From Paraburkholderia sp. BL25I1N1 (lineage in GTDB: Bacteria; Pseudomonadota; Gammaproteobacteria; Burkholderiales; Burkholderiaceae): a DNA stretch of 64,000 nucleotides. Numbering within the stretch: the first letter of the stretch is position 1; every line of letters starts with the position of its first letter. Under the pieces are notes generated by a model that was not told where the DNA came from, made no database searches, and worked only from the letters and a program-made list of their open reading frames with translations. A program made the translations under genes and the position numbers. The stretch spans positions 62,001 to 126,000 of the forward strand of contig NZ_PVZB01000014.1 in the NCBI RefSeq assembly GCF_003002025.1, written 5' to 3'. This document shows positions 36,551 through 45,540 of this stretch, in pieces.

Positions 36551-36597
36551 AAGCGCGCGGTTTGAGGCCGGCTAATGGCCGCGGAGACCGCGCGCTT
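36551..36597. terminator. long hairpin between two convergent genes
   Basis: Perfect 11-bp arms AAGCGCGCGGT (36551-36561) and ACCGCGCGCTT (36587-36597), with an inner GGCC/GGCC stem. It lies 12 bp past the mutase stop and 68 bp from the end of the exonuclease gene. No T-run, so termination is not certain. Confidence 0.5.
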
Positions 36598-36664
36598 GAA
36601 CCTACTTTGAATAGCAGGCGATCGGTGATAACGGATTCGCTAAAAGCTGAACCGGCGAACGTCT

Positions 36665-37816
36665 TCAGGCGAGACTCGCCACCGCCGCTCCACTCGACAC
36701 GCTCAACGGCATCACACGCAAACCGCGGGCGAGATGGCTCTGCAAGATGCGATACGTCGACAGTTCGAACCGTCCCGCCGCACTCGACGCATGCAATTCC
36801 GCCGCCAGCGCGAGCGACGCCGCGTGGCCGACGTAACACCAACGGTCGACGACATGAAACGCGCGCGCTTGCGACGCCTCCTCGCGCTCTTCGAAGACGA
36901 TCGGCCCGTCGAACGGCCACGGCGCGTCAGCGGGATCGCTCTTCGCGATACGCGGCACACGGTTATGGCCGGGACGCAGCGTCGCGATCCACTGCGCCTC
37001 CGCGAGCATGGCGCCCAATTCCCCGCCGGTCGCGCGCCACTCGACGCGCCGCACCTGCTGCGCGAGCCGGATATCTTTCGACGAGCGCCGCTCGCCGGTC
37101 AAATGTGAGCGCACGCGCTGGCGCACGCGCACGCTTCGCCCGACATACAGCGGCACATCTTCTTCCCCATAGAACGCGTAGACGCCGCAACCGGCCGGCG
37201 CGGTATCGAGCAGGTCTTCCGTGATGTCGCCTGCAAGCCGGTAGCGCCGCGTGGTGCGCTCGATCTGCGTACGCAATACGTCGAGCGGCACAAGGCCGTG
37301 CAGCCGTTGCCAGAACTGCCAGATCAGATCGGCGTCGGCGAGCGCGCGGTGGCGATCGGAAGGCACGAGTGCATGACGCTCGACCAAGGCGTCGAGACCG
37401 TGACGCTTTTCCGCCGGGAACAGCGCTCGCGACAGGCGCACGGTGCACAGCACGTCCGGATCGAACGCCAGGCCCACCCGGCGAAACTCGCCGCGCAGAA
37501 ATCCGCGATCGAAACTGGCGTTATGCGCGACGAACAGTTTGCCGTTCAGACGCTCGAAGAGCGCGGGCGCGATCGCATCGAAGGTCGGCGCGCCCCGCAC
37601 CATCGCATTCGTGATGCCGGTGAGTTGCTGGATGAATGAAGGAATCGGCTGCTGAGGGTCGACCAGACTGCTCCAGCGCGACACGCCGGCAGGTCCGATT
37701 TCGACCACACCGACCTCGGTGATGCGATGCTCGGCGGTCGAGCCGCCGGTGGTTTCAAGGTCGACGAAGACGATCGGCCCATCCAGGGCCGGTTCCGGCA
37801 AAAACTGTTCAGACAT
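36665..37816 (-). CDS. DnaQ-like 3'-5' exonuclease fused to a GIY-YIG nuclease domain
   Basis: 383 residues. N-terminal DEDD exonuclease: VFVDLETTGG (D19, E21), AHNASFDRGFL and HRALADADL. C-terminal GIY-YIG domain from about residue 200: GCGVYAFYGEEDVPLYVGRS and the following R-x3-H (RQRVRSHLTGE), then ARFINPxN-like AEAQWIATLRPGHN. This exonuclease-endonuclease pairing is a known Cho/UvrC-related form that could nick and trim damaged DNA. ATG 37816 is taken; a TTG at 37852 has no ribosome site. Confidence 0.88.
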   Translation of the reverse strand: MSEQFLPEPALDGPIVFVDLETTGGSTAEHRITEVGVVEIGPAGVSRWSSLVDPQQPIPSFIQQLTGITNAMVRGAPTFDAIAPALFERLNGKLFVAHNASFDRGFLRGEFRRVGLAFDPDVLCTVRLSRALFPAEKRHGLDALVERHALVPSDRHRALADADLIWQFWQRLHGLVPLDVLRTQIERTTRRYRLAGDITEDLLDTAPAGCGVYAFYGEEDVPLYVGRSVRVRQRVRSHLTGERRSSKDIRLAQQVRRVEWRATGGELGAMLAEAQWIATLRPGHNRVPRIAKSDPADAPWPFDGPIVFEEREEASQARAFHVVDRWCYVGHAASLALAAELHASSAAGRFELSTYRILQSHLARGLRVMPLSVSSGAAVASLA

Positions 37817-38410
37817 GGAAAAGGAGACTTTGGACGCGTGGCTTTGCGGCAAGTATGCACCAGTTGGCGGCCGAGTACCCGGATAGCATTGCGTTTACGT
37901 CAAGTGACTTGCGGCGCAACGGTCCTGTTTCTGCGTAAGCGACAAGTCTCTCGCAATACCTGAAATCAGTATGTTTCACGGCCGCCACAGCGGAATGACG
38001 GCGAAGCGGATATTTCGTTTCAGGGCAATGCTCGATTTTGTTAATCAATCAAGAGAACACCACATTGCGCGCGATCTGGCAGGTGAAATTCAGCCTTGCC
38101 GCTATACGAGGAACGAAGAAATGCCGTCAAGCGAATTCTCGATATGCGTTTATCACGCGGCACGCTAAGCCCGCGTTTATTGGCTTATATAAGTCCTAAG
38201 CGCATATATGTACTTCAGTCTGGATAATCAGACCAAGTCAATATTACCCAATCGATTGTAGGGACGCGTTATAACGGGAAAATTTTCAGCAGCCTGCCGA
38301 AAAATGTAACAAACGACGTTCCCGTAAGTGTTTGTCCGACTTGCTGCACCGCATGCATAGCCGGATGATCGGATTCAGTAGTTGTAGTAACGCGCATTAG
38401 GGAGATTGCC
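37817..38410. other. AT-richer intergenic region
   Basis: No gene is supported on either strand; the short ORFs have no ribosome sites. A small inverted repeat GTCTG-6-CAGAC lies near 38219. The promoter of the small gene at 38411 should lie at the right end. Confidence 0.4.
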
Positions 38411-38659
38411 ATGCTGTTCAACCAGATCCGCCGGCTCTTTACCTGGCTGACCCACTCGCACGACAACACGGCCTCCGAACAATCTGCACTCGTGGCGGAC
38501 ACGCCGTCGATCTTCGAAATCGATCCCATGTGGCATGGCGATCATTGGCAAAATCTGCTGTCGTCCCCCATGGACGCGCGTCACTACGTCATGGAAGACT
38601 GGAGCGTATCGATCGCGGACGACTGGAACGAAGTGGACGGCGCGGCGCCCGCCCACTGA
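38411..38659 (+). CDS. hypothetical protein, 82 residues
   Basis: GGGAG stands 8 nt before the ATG. The protein reads MLFNQIRRLFTWLTHSHDN, then SIFEIDPMWHGDHWQNLLS and an acidic C-terminus ending AAPAH. It is acidic and rich in Trp and His; no membrane segment and no family recognised. Probably a lineage-specific cytoplasmic protein. Confidence 0.65.
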   Translation: MLFNQIRRLFTWLTHSHDNTASEQSALVADTPSIFEIDPMWHGDHWQNLLSSPMDARHYVMEDWSVSIADDWNEVDGAAPAH

Positions 38660-38687
38660 CCACGACGTCAATCGGCACAACGCAGGC

Positions 38688-38772
38688 AAAAAAAAAGCGC
38701 GACTGGAAAGTCGCGCCGACAAAGGTTTGGAGATCTTTTTCGTCAACGAAAAAGTCTGCTTCGGAAAGCAGA
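38688..38772 (-). ncRNA. candidate small RNA end: three adjacent hairpins with a T9 run on the minus strand
   Basis: Three tetraloop hairpins stand side by side: 38697-38716 (GCGCGACT, loop GGAA), 38735-38754 (CTTTTTCG, loop TCAA) and 38755-38772 (TCTGCTT, loop CGGA). On the minus strand the last one met is followed by nine T, a textbook intrinsic terminator. No minus-strand gene lies upstream within reach, so the transcript being ended may be a small RNA starting somewhere in 38775-39100. Read on the plus strand it would simply follow the 38411 gene. Confidence 0.4.
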
Positions 38773-39188
38773 AACTTCAGTATAGCGGTTCAGTTCCATT
38801 TCGATTATTCACATAAATAACAATCATCTGTTGCGGCAATAACAACAATCTCGTTTTTACGTTTTATTCCGTTGTTTTTTAGCATCGATTCTTGTCGCGA
38901 ATCAGCAACGCACCGCCGTCTGCGCCAGGCTTCCACCTCTTGAAAATCGCTGGAGGCCTTTATTGATAAGGCTTCAGCGGCTTTCGCATATCGTTTCTTA
39001 ACGCGTAATACTTTATTGCGTAAATCGGAACGTCCATTACGCGGAGTGTCTCTCTACACTCTGCGTAACTGGAAACCAGCGCGTTTTGCTCAACGCGCAT
39101 CTCACTCGGATTACGCCTCTCGCAGCGCCCGCGTGAAGGTCTCCTTAAGCCTGGGTTCAACGCCCGCTCTCGCTCTCGGAGTTACAAG
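38773..39188. other. AT-rich region upstream of the porin
   Basis: No gene seen. Contains A/T-rich tracts near 38810-38890 and the porin leader; the porin promoter is expected between about 38950 and 39120 but no clear hexamer pair stands out. Confidence 0.45.
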
Positions 39189-40334
39189 ATGAAAAAGACA
39201 CTCATGGTCGCCGCCCTCACGGGCGTTTGCGCAACCGCCGCGCATGCACAAAGCAGCGTCACGTTGTACGGTTTGATCGACGCCGGCATCACTTACACGA
39301 ACAACCAGCACGGCCATAGCAACTGGCAGGAAACCAGCGGCTCGGTGAACGGCAGCCGTTGGGGCCTGCGTGGATCGGAAGATCTGGGCGGCGGTCTCAA
39401 GGCTATCTTCACGTTGGAAAACGGCTTCGGTATCAATGACGGCACACTCAAGCAGGGTGGCCGCGAATTCGGCCGTCAAGCGTTCGTCGGTTTGACGAGC
39501 GACCAGTTCGGCGCCGTCACCCTCGGTCGTCAATACGACAGCATGGTCGACTATGTCGGTCCGCTGGCGCTGACCGGCACCCAATACGGCGGCACGCAGT
39601 TCGCGCATCCGTTCGACAACGACAACCTGAACAACTCGTTCCGCATCAACAACTCGGTCAAGTACCAGAGCGCCAATTACGGCGGCTTCAAGTTCGGCGC
39701 GTTGTATGGCTTCTCGAACCAGGCCGACGGCTTCGCGAACAACCGCGCTTATAGCGCGGGTGCGTCGTACAGCTGGGGCGGCCTGAACGTCGCCGCCGCC
39801 TACCTGCAACTGAACAGCAACGGCGCGACCGGCGCGGCTGCGGCGTTCAATTCGGGTGGCGCAGTGTCGAGCGACAACACGTTCTTCGCGGGCCGCCAGC
39901 AAACGTGGGGCGCGGGTGCCAACTACGCGTTCGGCCCGGCAACCGTCGGCCTCGTGTACTCGCAAACCAACCTGTCGAGCCTCGCCGGTATCGGCGCTAG
40001 CGCTTCGGGTCAAAGCGGAGGCATCGCCTTCGGCAACAACAGCGCGCATTTCCAGAACTTCGAAGCGAACGCTCGCTATGCGCTGACGCCGGCGGTCAGC
40101 GTTGCCGGTTCGTATACATACACCCGCGCAAGCCTCGCTGGGACGCGTCCGCACTGGAATCAATTCAACCTGCAAACCGCGTACGCGCTGTCCAAGCGTA
40201 CTGACGTGTATCTGCAAGGCGAGTATCAGCAAGTCAACGAAAACGCTATCGTGGATGCCGACATCAACGGCCTGGCCGCTTCGAGCAACAATAAGCAAAT
40301 CGCTGTGACCGCAGGTCTGCGTCACCGCTTCTAA
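39189..40334 (+). CDS. outer-membrane trimeric porin (Burkholderia OpcP/Omp type)
   Basis: 381 residues. Signal peptide MKKTLMVAALTGVCATAAHA, then the neisserial/burkholderial porin start QSSVTLYGLIDAGITY, the SRWGLRGSEDLGGGLKAIF block, GREFGRQAFVGL, and a C-terminal strand ending in Phe (AGLRHRF), as needed for BAM recognition. Forms a 16-stranded channel for small hydrophilic solutes. Long AT-rich leader upstream and its own terminator downstream suggest an independently regulated, highly expressed gene. Confidence 0.95.
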   Translation: MKKTLMVAALTGVCATAAHAQSSVTLYGLIDAGITYTNNQHGHSNWQETSGSVNGSRWGLRGSEDLGGGLKAIFTLENGFGINDGTLKQGGREFGRQAFVGLTSDQFGAVTLGRQYDSMVDYVGPLALTGTQYGGTQFAHPFDNDNLNNSFRINNSVKYQSANYGGFKFGALYGFSNQADGFANNRAYSAGASYSWGGLNVAAAYLQLNSNGATGAAAAFNSGGAVSSDNTFFAGRQQTWGAGANYAFGPATVGLVYSQTNLSSLAGIGASASGQSGGIAFGNNSAHFQNFEANARYALTPAVSVAGSYTYTRASLAGTRPHWNQFNLQTAYALSKRTDVYLQGEYQQVNENAIVDADINGLAASSNNKQIAVTAGLRHRF

Positions 40335-40360
40335 AACCGCGGGTAACAGCCGTGGTCTCG

Positions 40361-40387
40361 AAGGCGCCGTTCGCGGCGCCTTTTTTT
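40361..40387 (+). terminator. rho-independent terminator of the porin gene
   Basis: Perfect 9-bp stem AAGGCGCCG/CGGCGCCTT with a TTCG tetraloop followed by seven T. Confidence 0.93.
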
Positions 40388-40448
40388 ATGCGTCGTCAGC
40401 GCTCGAGTTGAAGGGCGAGAACGAGACAGGGCGTCCGCCAGCGGTGAT

Positions 40449-41018
40449 TCAACCGCCGGTATCTGGTGGCGGATATTTGACGTCGAGGATGTCGATCGGC
40501 TGCGGGCCGGCAGGGGTGTACAACGTGACGGTATCGCCGACTTTCGCCTTGAGCAGCGCGCGCGCGATCGGCGAGATCCAGCTCACGTAGCCGATATCCA
40601 GGTCGACCTCATCGATGCCGACAATCGTCACGATATGCGCCTCGCCGTCCTCCGTCGCATACTCGACCGTCGCGCCGAAGAAAACCTGGTCAACGTTCTC
40701 CTGCTTGCTGCTGTCGACGACTTCAGCGAGATCCAGGCGTTTGGTCAGAAAACGGATGCGCCGGTCGATTTCGCGCAACCTGCGCTTGCCGTAGATGTAA
40801 TCGCCATTCTCGGAGCGATCGCCGTTCGAGGCCGCCCACGACACCAGTTTGACCACTTCCGGCCGATCCTCGTCGATCAGATGCAGCAGTTCATCGCGCA
40901 TGCGCCGGTAGCCGGCGGGCGTGATGTAGTTTTTCGTGCCGGCGGGAACGTCCGGCGGGGCGACGTCGAGGTCGTCGTCATTCTCTTCGCTCGACTCTTT
41001 GACAAAGGCCTTGTTCAT
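40449..41018 (-). CDS. greB: transcription elongation factor GreB
   Basis: 189 residues. GreA/GreB coiled coil followed by the FKBP-like domain: YITPAGYRRMRDELLHL, SENGDYIYGKRRLREIDRRIRFL (GreB-type, with YGKRRLREID) and SPIARALLKAKVGD near the end. The acidic tip residues that stimulate RNA-polymerase cleavage lie in the WAASNGDRSENGDY segment. An acidic 25-residue N-terminal extension (EENDDDLD) precedes the core. Rescues backtracked polymerase. Confidence 0.95.
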   Translation of the reverse strand: MNKAFVKESSEENDDDLDVAPPDVPAGTKNYITPAGYRRMRDELLHLIDEDRPEVVKLVSWAASNGDRSENGDYIYGKRRLREIDRRIRFLTKRLDLAEVVDSSKQENVDQVFFGATVEYATEDGEAHIVTIVGIDEVDLDIGYVSWISPIARALLKAKVGDTVTLYTPAGPQPIDILDVKYPPPDTGG

Positions 41019-41119
41019 GATGATCCGGTAACTGCAGCATTCGACTGCCTATCAAGGGTACACGATCATGACCATGAGACAAATCGCAGTTACATGCTTC
41101 CCTTTTTCAAAACCTTTGC

Positions 41120-41125
41120 TATAAT
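41120..41125 (+). promoter_or_regulatory. -10 element of the tRNA-Arg promoter
   Basis: TATAAT 14 bp upstream of the first tRNA-Arg, in the same CTATAATCTCGTTTCT context as the tRNA-Thr promoter. The -35 region is poor. Confidence 0.65.
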
Positions 41126-41138
41126 CTCGTTTCTGCGT

Positions 41139-41215
41139 GCGGCTGTAGCTCAGTTGGATAGAGTACTTGGCTACGAACCAAGGGGTCGTGGGTTCGAATC
41201 CTGCCAGCCGCACCA
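41139..41215 (+). tRNA. tRNA-Arg (ACG anticodon), copy 1
   Basis: 77-nt cloverleaf: acceptor GCGGCTG/CAGCCGC, anticodon stem CTTGG/CCAAG with loop CTACGAA (ACG), T-arm GGGTTCGAATCC, encoded CCA. Confidence 0.97.
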
Positions 41216-41223
41216 CTTATTCG

Positions 41224-41247
41224 AGGGCCTTCCTCCGGGAAGGCCCT
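41224..41247 (+). terminator. hairpin after tRNA-Arg copy 1
   Basis: 10-bp stem AGGGCCTTCC/GGAAGGCCCT, loop TCCG; only a short T stretch follows, so it may act as a processing or pausing element with read-through to copy 2. Confidence 0.6.
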
Positions 41248-41293
41248 TACGTTTACCCAAGTTTCAGCGCAGTAAGCATTACCCGTTTAGCGT

Positions 41294-41370
41294 GCGGCTG
41301 TAGCTCAGTTGGATAGAGTACTTGGCTACGAACCAAGGGGTCGTGGGTTCGAATCCTGCCAGCCGCACCA
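41294..41370 (+). tRNA. tRNA-Arg (ACG anticodon), copy 2
   Basis: Identical in all 77 nt to copy 1, 78 bp downstream. Both the CGTGC lead-in and the CACTTAT tail are shared, showing a tandem duplication. Confidence 0.97.
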
Positions 41371-41375
41371 CTTAT

Positions 41376-41410
41376 AAAGGGCCTTCCGATCGGAAGGCCC
41401 TTTGTTTTTT
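41376..41410 (+). terminator. rho-independent terminator of the tRNA-Arg pair
   Basis: 28-bp perfect palindrome (AAAGGGCCTTCCGA and its complement) followed by GTTTTTT. Related in sequence to the hairpin after copy 1 but with a proper T-run. Confidence 0.9.
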
Positions 41411-41480
41411 GTCCGTCGAGTTGAATTTCATTAGGCCTTGCCCCCACCGGAGGCCTTGGCGGCGGCAACAGACACGCCCC

Positions 41481-41969
41481 TTATCGCGGCGGCGACTGAA
41501 TATCCCCAATCTGCCCGTCCGGACTCGGCAAGTCGACGAACGAACTGCCTGCCGTCTGCTCGCCGATCGGTTGCGCGTATTCGCCGCTCACCGCCTGCGC
41601 CTCGCGCAACACATCTCCGACGGTATCGCCAAATCGGCTTTCGACGAACGCCCTCAGCAAGGCAACCCGCAACGAGTCGCCCCGCCCTTCGACGGTTCGG
41701 TGCCCGCCTTCGAATTCCGCGACGCAGTGTGCGGCGCCAAGCGCGGTCCGCTCGCGCACTTCCAGCCGCTGCGCGCGCTCCAGCACCGCCGCTGCCGCCT
41801 CCCATGAGGTGGACGGCGTAAAACGGCCATCCCACGGACGACCGCGGTCATTGCCGCGAATCGAGACGGTTTCGCCGCTATCGGTAAAGTGGATTTCGCG
41901 CACGAAGTCGTGCAGGCTGCGGGCGACCCAATAATCGAGCGCCAGGCCGTTGAGGTCAGCTACCTTCAC
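41481..41969 (-). CDS. DUF2591-like protein
   Basis: 162 residues. MKVADLNGLALDYWVARS near the start and FTPSTSWEAAAAVLER in the middle match the phage-derived DUF2591 layout (a Leu/Trp-rich start and a T/SPSTDW box). Probably a domesticated or chromosomal copy; role unknown. It sits between the tRNA-Arg pair and spoT, opposite in strand to the tRNAs. Confidence 0.65.
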   Translation of the reverse strand: MKVADLNGLALDYWVARSLHDFVREIHFTDSGETVSIRGNDRGRPWDGRFTPSTSWEAAAAVLERAQRLEVRERTALGAAHCVAEFEGGHRTVEGRGDSLRVALLRAFVESRFGDTVGDVLREAQAVSGEYAQPIGEQTAGSSFVDLPSPDGQIGDIQSPPR

Positions 41970-42077
41970 AAGCGTTCTCCCTGAGTTTCAGATGAGACTC
42001 GCGCGTAGCCGGTGCGTTCAGATTCGAATGAGGGAGATGGACTCGCCCCGAGACCTGCCCCGGGCAACCGCCGGTGA

Positions 42078-44435
42078 TCAGTAATCCGCTCGCTCGCGAT
42101 CGATTCGCATCCCGCCGTCGTGACGGTGATGGCCTTCCTCGCTAGGCCGTTCGCGCGCAATGCGCATGACGTCCGGGTTCGTGCGCACGCGACGCATGAC
42201 GTTGGCCAGATGGACGCGGTCGCTGACCTGGATCACGAAGCGCAACACCGTGGATTCCTGCGACAGGTCTTCGTCCATTGCAATGTGAACGATGTTGGCA
42301 TCCGCGGAGGTGATATCCGCCGCCACGCGGGCAAACACGCCCTTGGTATTCTTGACCAGCACCTTCACGGCGACGTCGAACAGACGCCCCGGCTGCGGTG
42401 CCCAGGCGACGTCGATCCAGCGGCCCGGATCGCGACGGTGGATGCGTTGCGCGACGCGGCAATCCGTGGTGTGGATCGCCATACCGAGACCGATGCCGAT
42501 ATAGCCCATGATGTCGTCGCCCGGAATCGGACGGCAGCACGCGGACAGTTGCACCGACATGCCCTCGGTCCCGGTGATAACCACCGGCGGCGCATGCGGC
42601 ATATCGGAGTGGGAGCGTGAGCCGTCGTCGTCGGCATCGCGGCCGCTCATCAGCACTTCGATACGCTTGGCCATGACCGCCGCGACACGCCGGCCGAGGC
42701 CGATGTCCGCGAAAATTTCCTGACGGTTCTTGTTGCCCGTCCACTGCACGAGCTTTTCCCACGCTTCCGGCGTCACGTCGGAGAGCGCCAGCCCGTAGCC
42801 TTTCAACGCCTGGTCGACCAGACGCTCGCCGAGTTGAACAGACTCGTTCAAGCGCATCGTCTTCAGATAATGGCGGATCGCCGAGCGCGCCTTGCCGGTA
42901 CGCACGAAACCGAGCCACGCCGGATTCGGCTTCGAATACGGCGCAGTGATGACTTCGACGATATCGCCGCTCTTCAACTCGGTACGCAACGGCAGCAATT
43001 CGTTGTTGATCTTCACCGCGACGCACTGGTTGCCCAGGTCGCTGTGGATCGAATACGCGAAGTCGAGCGCCGTGGCGCCGCGCGGCAGCGCCATGATCTT
43101 CGACTTCGGCGTAAACACGTAGACCGCGTCCGGGAACAGGTCGATCTTGACGTGTTCGAGGAATTCGCTCGAGTCGCCCGCTTCGCTCTGAATGTCGAGC
43201 AGCGATTTCAGCCACTGATGCGCCCGCTTCTGGACGTCATTCAGGTCCGCGCCGCCGTTCTTGTACAGCCAGTGCGCGGCCACGCCCGCTTCGGCGATCT
43301 CGTGCATCTTGCGCGTGCGCACCTGAAACTCGATCGGCGCGCCGAACGGGCCGACCAGCGTGGTGTGCAGCGACTGATAGCCGTTCACCTTCGGGATCGC
43401 GATGTAATCCTTGAACTTACCCGGCACGGGCTTGTACAGCGCATGCAGCGCACCGATGCAGGTGTAGCACTCCAGCGCGCTCTCCACGACCACACGGAAG
43501 CCGTACACGTCGAGCACCTGCGAGAACGACAACTGCTTGTCACGCATCTTCTTGTAGATACTGAAGATGGTTTTCTCGCGGCCGGTGACTTCGGCGTCGA
43601 GCTTCGCGTCGGCAATGGCGCGCTGCACCGATTCGAGAATCTTGCCGACCACTTCGCGCCGGTTGCCGCGCGCCGCCTTGACGGCTTTTTCGAGCGTGGC
43701 GTAGCGGTGCGGATTGAAGTTCGCGAAGCTCAGGTCCTGCAATTCGCGATAAGTGTTGTTCAGGCCGAGCCGGTGCGCGATCGGCGCATAGATGTCCAGC
43801 GTTTCGCGGGCCACGCGGCGGCGCTTTTCGGGCGGCACCGCGCCCAGCGTGCGCATGTTGTGCAGCCGGTCGGCGAGCTTCACCAGAATCACACGGACGT
43901 CGCGCGCCATCGCGAGCAGCATCTTGCGGAAGTTTTCCGCTTGCGCTTCTTCGCGATTACGAAACTCCATCTTGTCCAACTTCGACAGGCCGTCGACCAG
44001 TTCCGCGACCTTCGGGCCGAAACGCTCGGCGAGTTCGGCCTTGGTCACACCCTGGTCTTCCATCACGTCGTGCAGCAGCGCCGCCATGAGCGCCTGGGCG
44101 TCGAGATTCCAGCCGGCGCAGATTTCCGCGACGGCGACCGGATGCGTGATGTACGGCTCGCCGCTCTGCCGGTACTGGCCGAGGTGGGCTTCGTCGCTGA
44201 AATGGAAAGCCGACTTGATGTCCTTGATCTCTTCCGGCTGCAGATAGCCGGACAAGACGGACGTCAGTTTGGCGATAGAGACGACGTCATGCCGGCGCGG
44301 TTGCTCCGGCGTGGCGGTCGGCCCGAACAGATGGCGAAACGACTGTTCGAGGACCGCGTCGATGTACTTCCGTGCAGACGAGGGCGAGTCAGCGTCGTGT
44401 TCCACTTCCGTGGCGGTGGGCGGGGTAGCACTCAA
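42078..44435 (-). CDS. spoT: bifunctional (p)ppGpp synthetase/hydrolase
   Basis: About 785 residues with all four SpoT modules in order: HD hydrolase (YITHPVAVAEI, LLHDVMEDQG, KLADRLHNMRT), synthetase (YGFRVVVES, YKDYIAIPKVNGYQSLHT-type block), TGS (VYVFTPKSKIMALPRG) and ACT near the C-terminus. The intact HDVMED box shows hydrolase ability, which separates it from RelA. Start: no ATG is suitable; TTG near 44435 (LSATPPTATEV) has GGAGG 7 nt upstream and is preferred to the TTG at 44486. Last gene of the minus-strand yicC-gmk-rpoZ-spoT order. Confidence 0.95.
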   Translation of the reverse strand: MSATPPTATEVEHDADSPSSARKYIDAVLEQSFRHLFGPTATPEQPRRHDVVSIAKLTSVLSGYLQPEEIKDIKSAFHFSDEAHLGQYRQSGEPYITHPVAVAEICAGWNLDAQALMAALLHDVMEDQGVTKAELAERFGPKVAELVDGLSKLDKMEFRNREEAQAENFRKMLLAMARDVRVILVKLADRLHNMRTLGAVPPEKRRRVARETLDIYAPIAHRLGLNNTYRELQDLSFANFNPHRYATLEKAVKAARGNRREVVGKILESVQRAIADAKLDAEVTGREKTIFSIYKKMRDKQLSFSQVLDVYGFRVVVESALECYTCIGALHALYKPVPGKFKDYIAIPKVNGYQSLHTTLVGPFGAPIEFQVRTRKMHEIAEAGVAAHWLYKNGGADLNDVQKRAHQWLKSLLDIQSEAGDSSEFLEHVKIDLFPDAVYVFTPKSKIMALPRGATALDFAYSIHSDLGNQCVAVKINNELLPLRTELKSGDIVEVITAPYSKPNPAWLGFVRTGKARSAIRHYLKTMRLNESVQLGERLVDQALKGYGLALSDVTPEAWEKLVQWTGNKNRQEIFADIGLGRRVAAVMAKRIEVLMSGRDADDDGSRSHSDMPHAPPVVITGTEGMSVQLSACCRPIPGDDIMGYIGIGLGMAIHTTDCRVAQRIHRRDPGRWIDVAWAPQPGRLFDVAVKVLVKNTKGVFARVAADITSADANIVHIAMDEDLSQESTVLRFVIQVSDRVHLANVMRRVRTNPDVMRIARERPSEEGHHRHDGGMRIDRERADY

Positions 44436-44577
44436 TTTCGCCTCCGTATCGGTTGGGGTTGGACGCCGGTCTGCACGTTGATGCAATTACGTGTGGCAAA
44501 TAGGTATAGCAGGTGTAGCAAGCGCGTGTGGCAAAACAGCTTCGACAAACGCGCAATCGAAAACGGAACAGTGCGCC

Positions 44578-44781
44578 TTAAACAGGCACCTTCTTCAGCA
44601 TTTCGACGCCGACCTGGCCGGCTGCGATTTCGCGCAGCGCGACGACCGTGGGCTTGTCGCGGCTCTCGATCTTCGGCGTGTGGCCTTGAGCGAGTTGTCG
44701 CGCGCGATAGGTTGCGGCAAGCGCGAGTTCGAAACGGTTCGGGATCTGTTTGAGACAGTCTTCGACGGTAATCCGGGCCAT
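44578..44781 (-). CDS. rpoZ: RNA polymerase omega subunit
   Basis: 67 residues; [24 protein letters not shown] and ARQL are the conserved omega start, and the short C-terminus (LKKVPV) is usual for betaproteobacteria. It supports beta-prime folding and ppGpp binding, and lies directly before spoT as in many proteobacteria. Confidence 0.97.
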
Positions 44782-44841
44782 GTTGGGTTCCTTCTCAGTA
44801 TGTTGCTTATTCTACCTTATGTGCTCGATACACCGCCGCGT

Positions 44842-45522
44842 TCACGCGTGTGGCAAGTGAATGCCGAGCTGCACGAAAAGCTGCGTGTGGCGCGCGTATT
44901 GCGAGGCGAAGCGCGAACGTGTCGCGGCCACCAGACATTGCAGTTCGCTGAGCGCGCGCTCGAACTTCTCGTTGATCACCACATACTCCGCTTCCGCCGC
45001 GTGCGCCATCTCGCTGCCGGCTGCCAGCAAACGACGCGTGATCACGTTCGGCTCGTCCTGACCGCGCTTTCTCAGCCGCTCTTCCAAAGCTTCGAGCGAA
45101 GGCGGCAAGATGAAAATTTCGACCGCGTTGTGAAACTGCTTTTTCACCTGCTGTGCGCCCTGCCAGTCGATTTCGAGCAGCACGTCATGGCCGCTCTTCA
45201 TCTGGTCCTCGATCCACACGCGCGAGGTGCCGTAGTAATTGCCGTGCACTTCCGCGCTTTCCAGAAACTCGCCGGCATCGTGACGCTTCATGAAATCGTC
45301 GACGGTAGTGAAGTGATAGTGCTCGCCGTCCTGCTCTTTCGGACGCGGCGGGCGCGTCGTGTACGAGATCGACAGACGGATCGCGTCGTCGCCGGCGAGC
45401 AAGGCGTTCACAAGCGTCGACTTGCCGGCGCCCGACGGCGCGACGACCATGAACAGATTGCCGGGGTAAGCACCGGCGTACGGATTGCGCGGCGTTTCGC
45501 GTGTGTGATGGTGGTCAGTCAT
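44842..45522 (-). CDS. gmk: guanylate kinase
   Basis: 226 residues. P-loop APSGAGKST, GMP-binding SISYTTRPPRP and GEHYHF, lid region EIDWQGAQQV. Phosphorylates GMP to GDP. The N-terminus carries about 20 extra residues (His-rich TDHHHTRET) common in Burkholderiales. 18 bp after yicC. Confidence 0.97.
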   Translation of the reverse strand: MTDHHHTRETPRNPYAGAYPGNLFMVVAPSGAGKSTLVNALLAGDDAIRLSISYTTRPPRPKEQDGEHYHFTTVDDFMKRHDAGEFLESAEVHGNYYGTSRVWIEDQMKSGHDVLLEIDWQGAQQVKKQFHNAVEIFILPPSLEALEERLRKRGQDEPNVITRRLLAAGSEMAHAAEAEYVVINEKFERALSELQCLVAATRSRFASQYARHTQLFVQLGIHLPHA

Positions 45523-45540
45523 GGTGGTGGTGCTCCAGCC

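Noticed and set aside
42834..44753. 639-residue plus-strand ORF
   Set aside because: Antisense of spoT.
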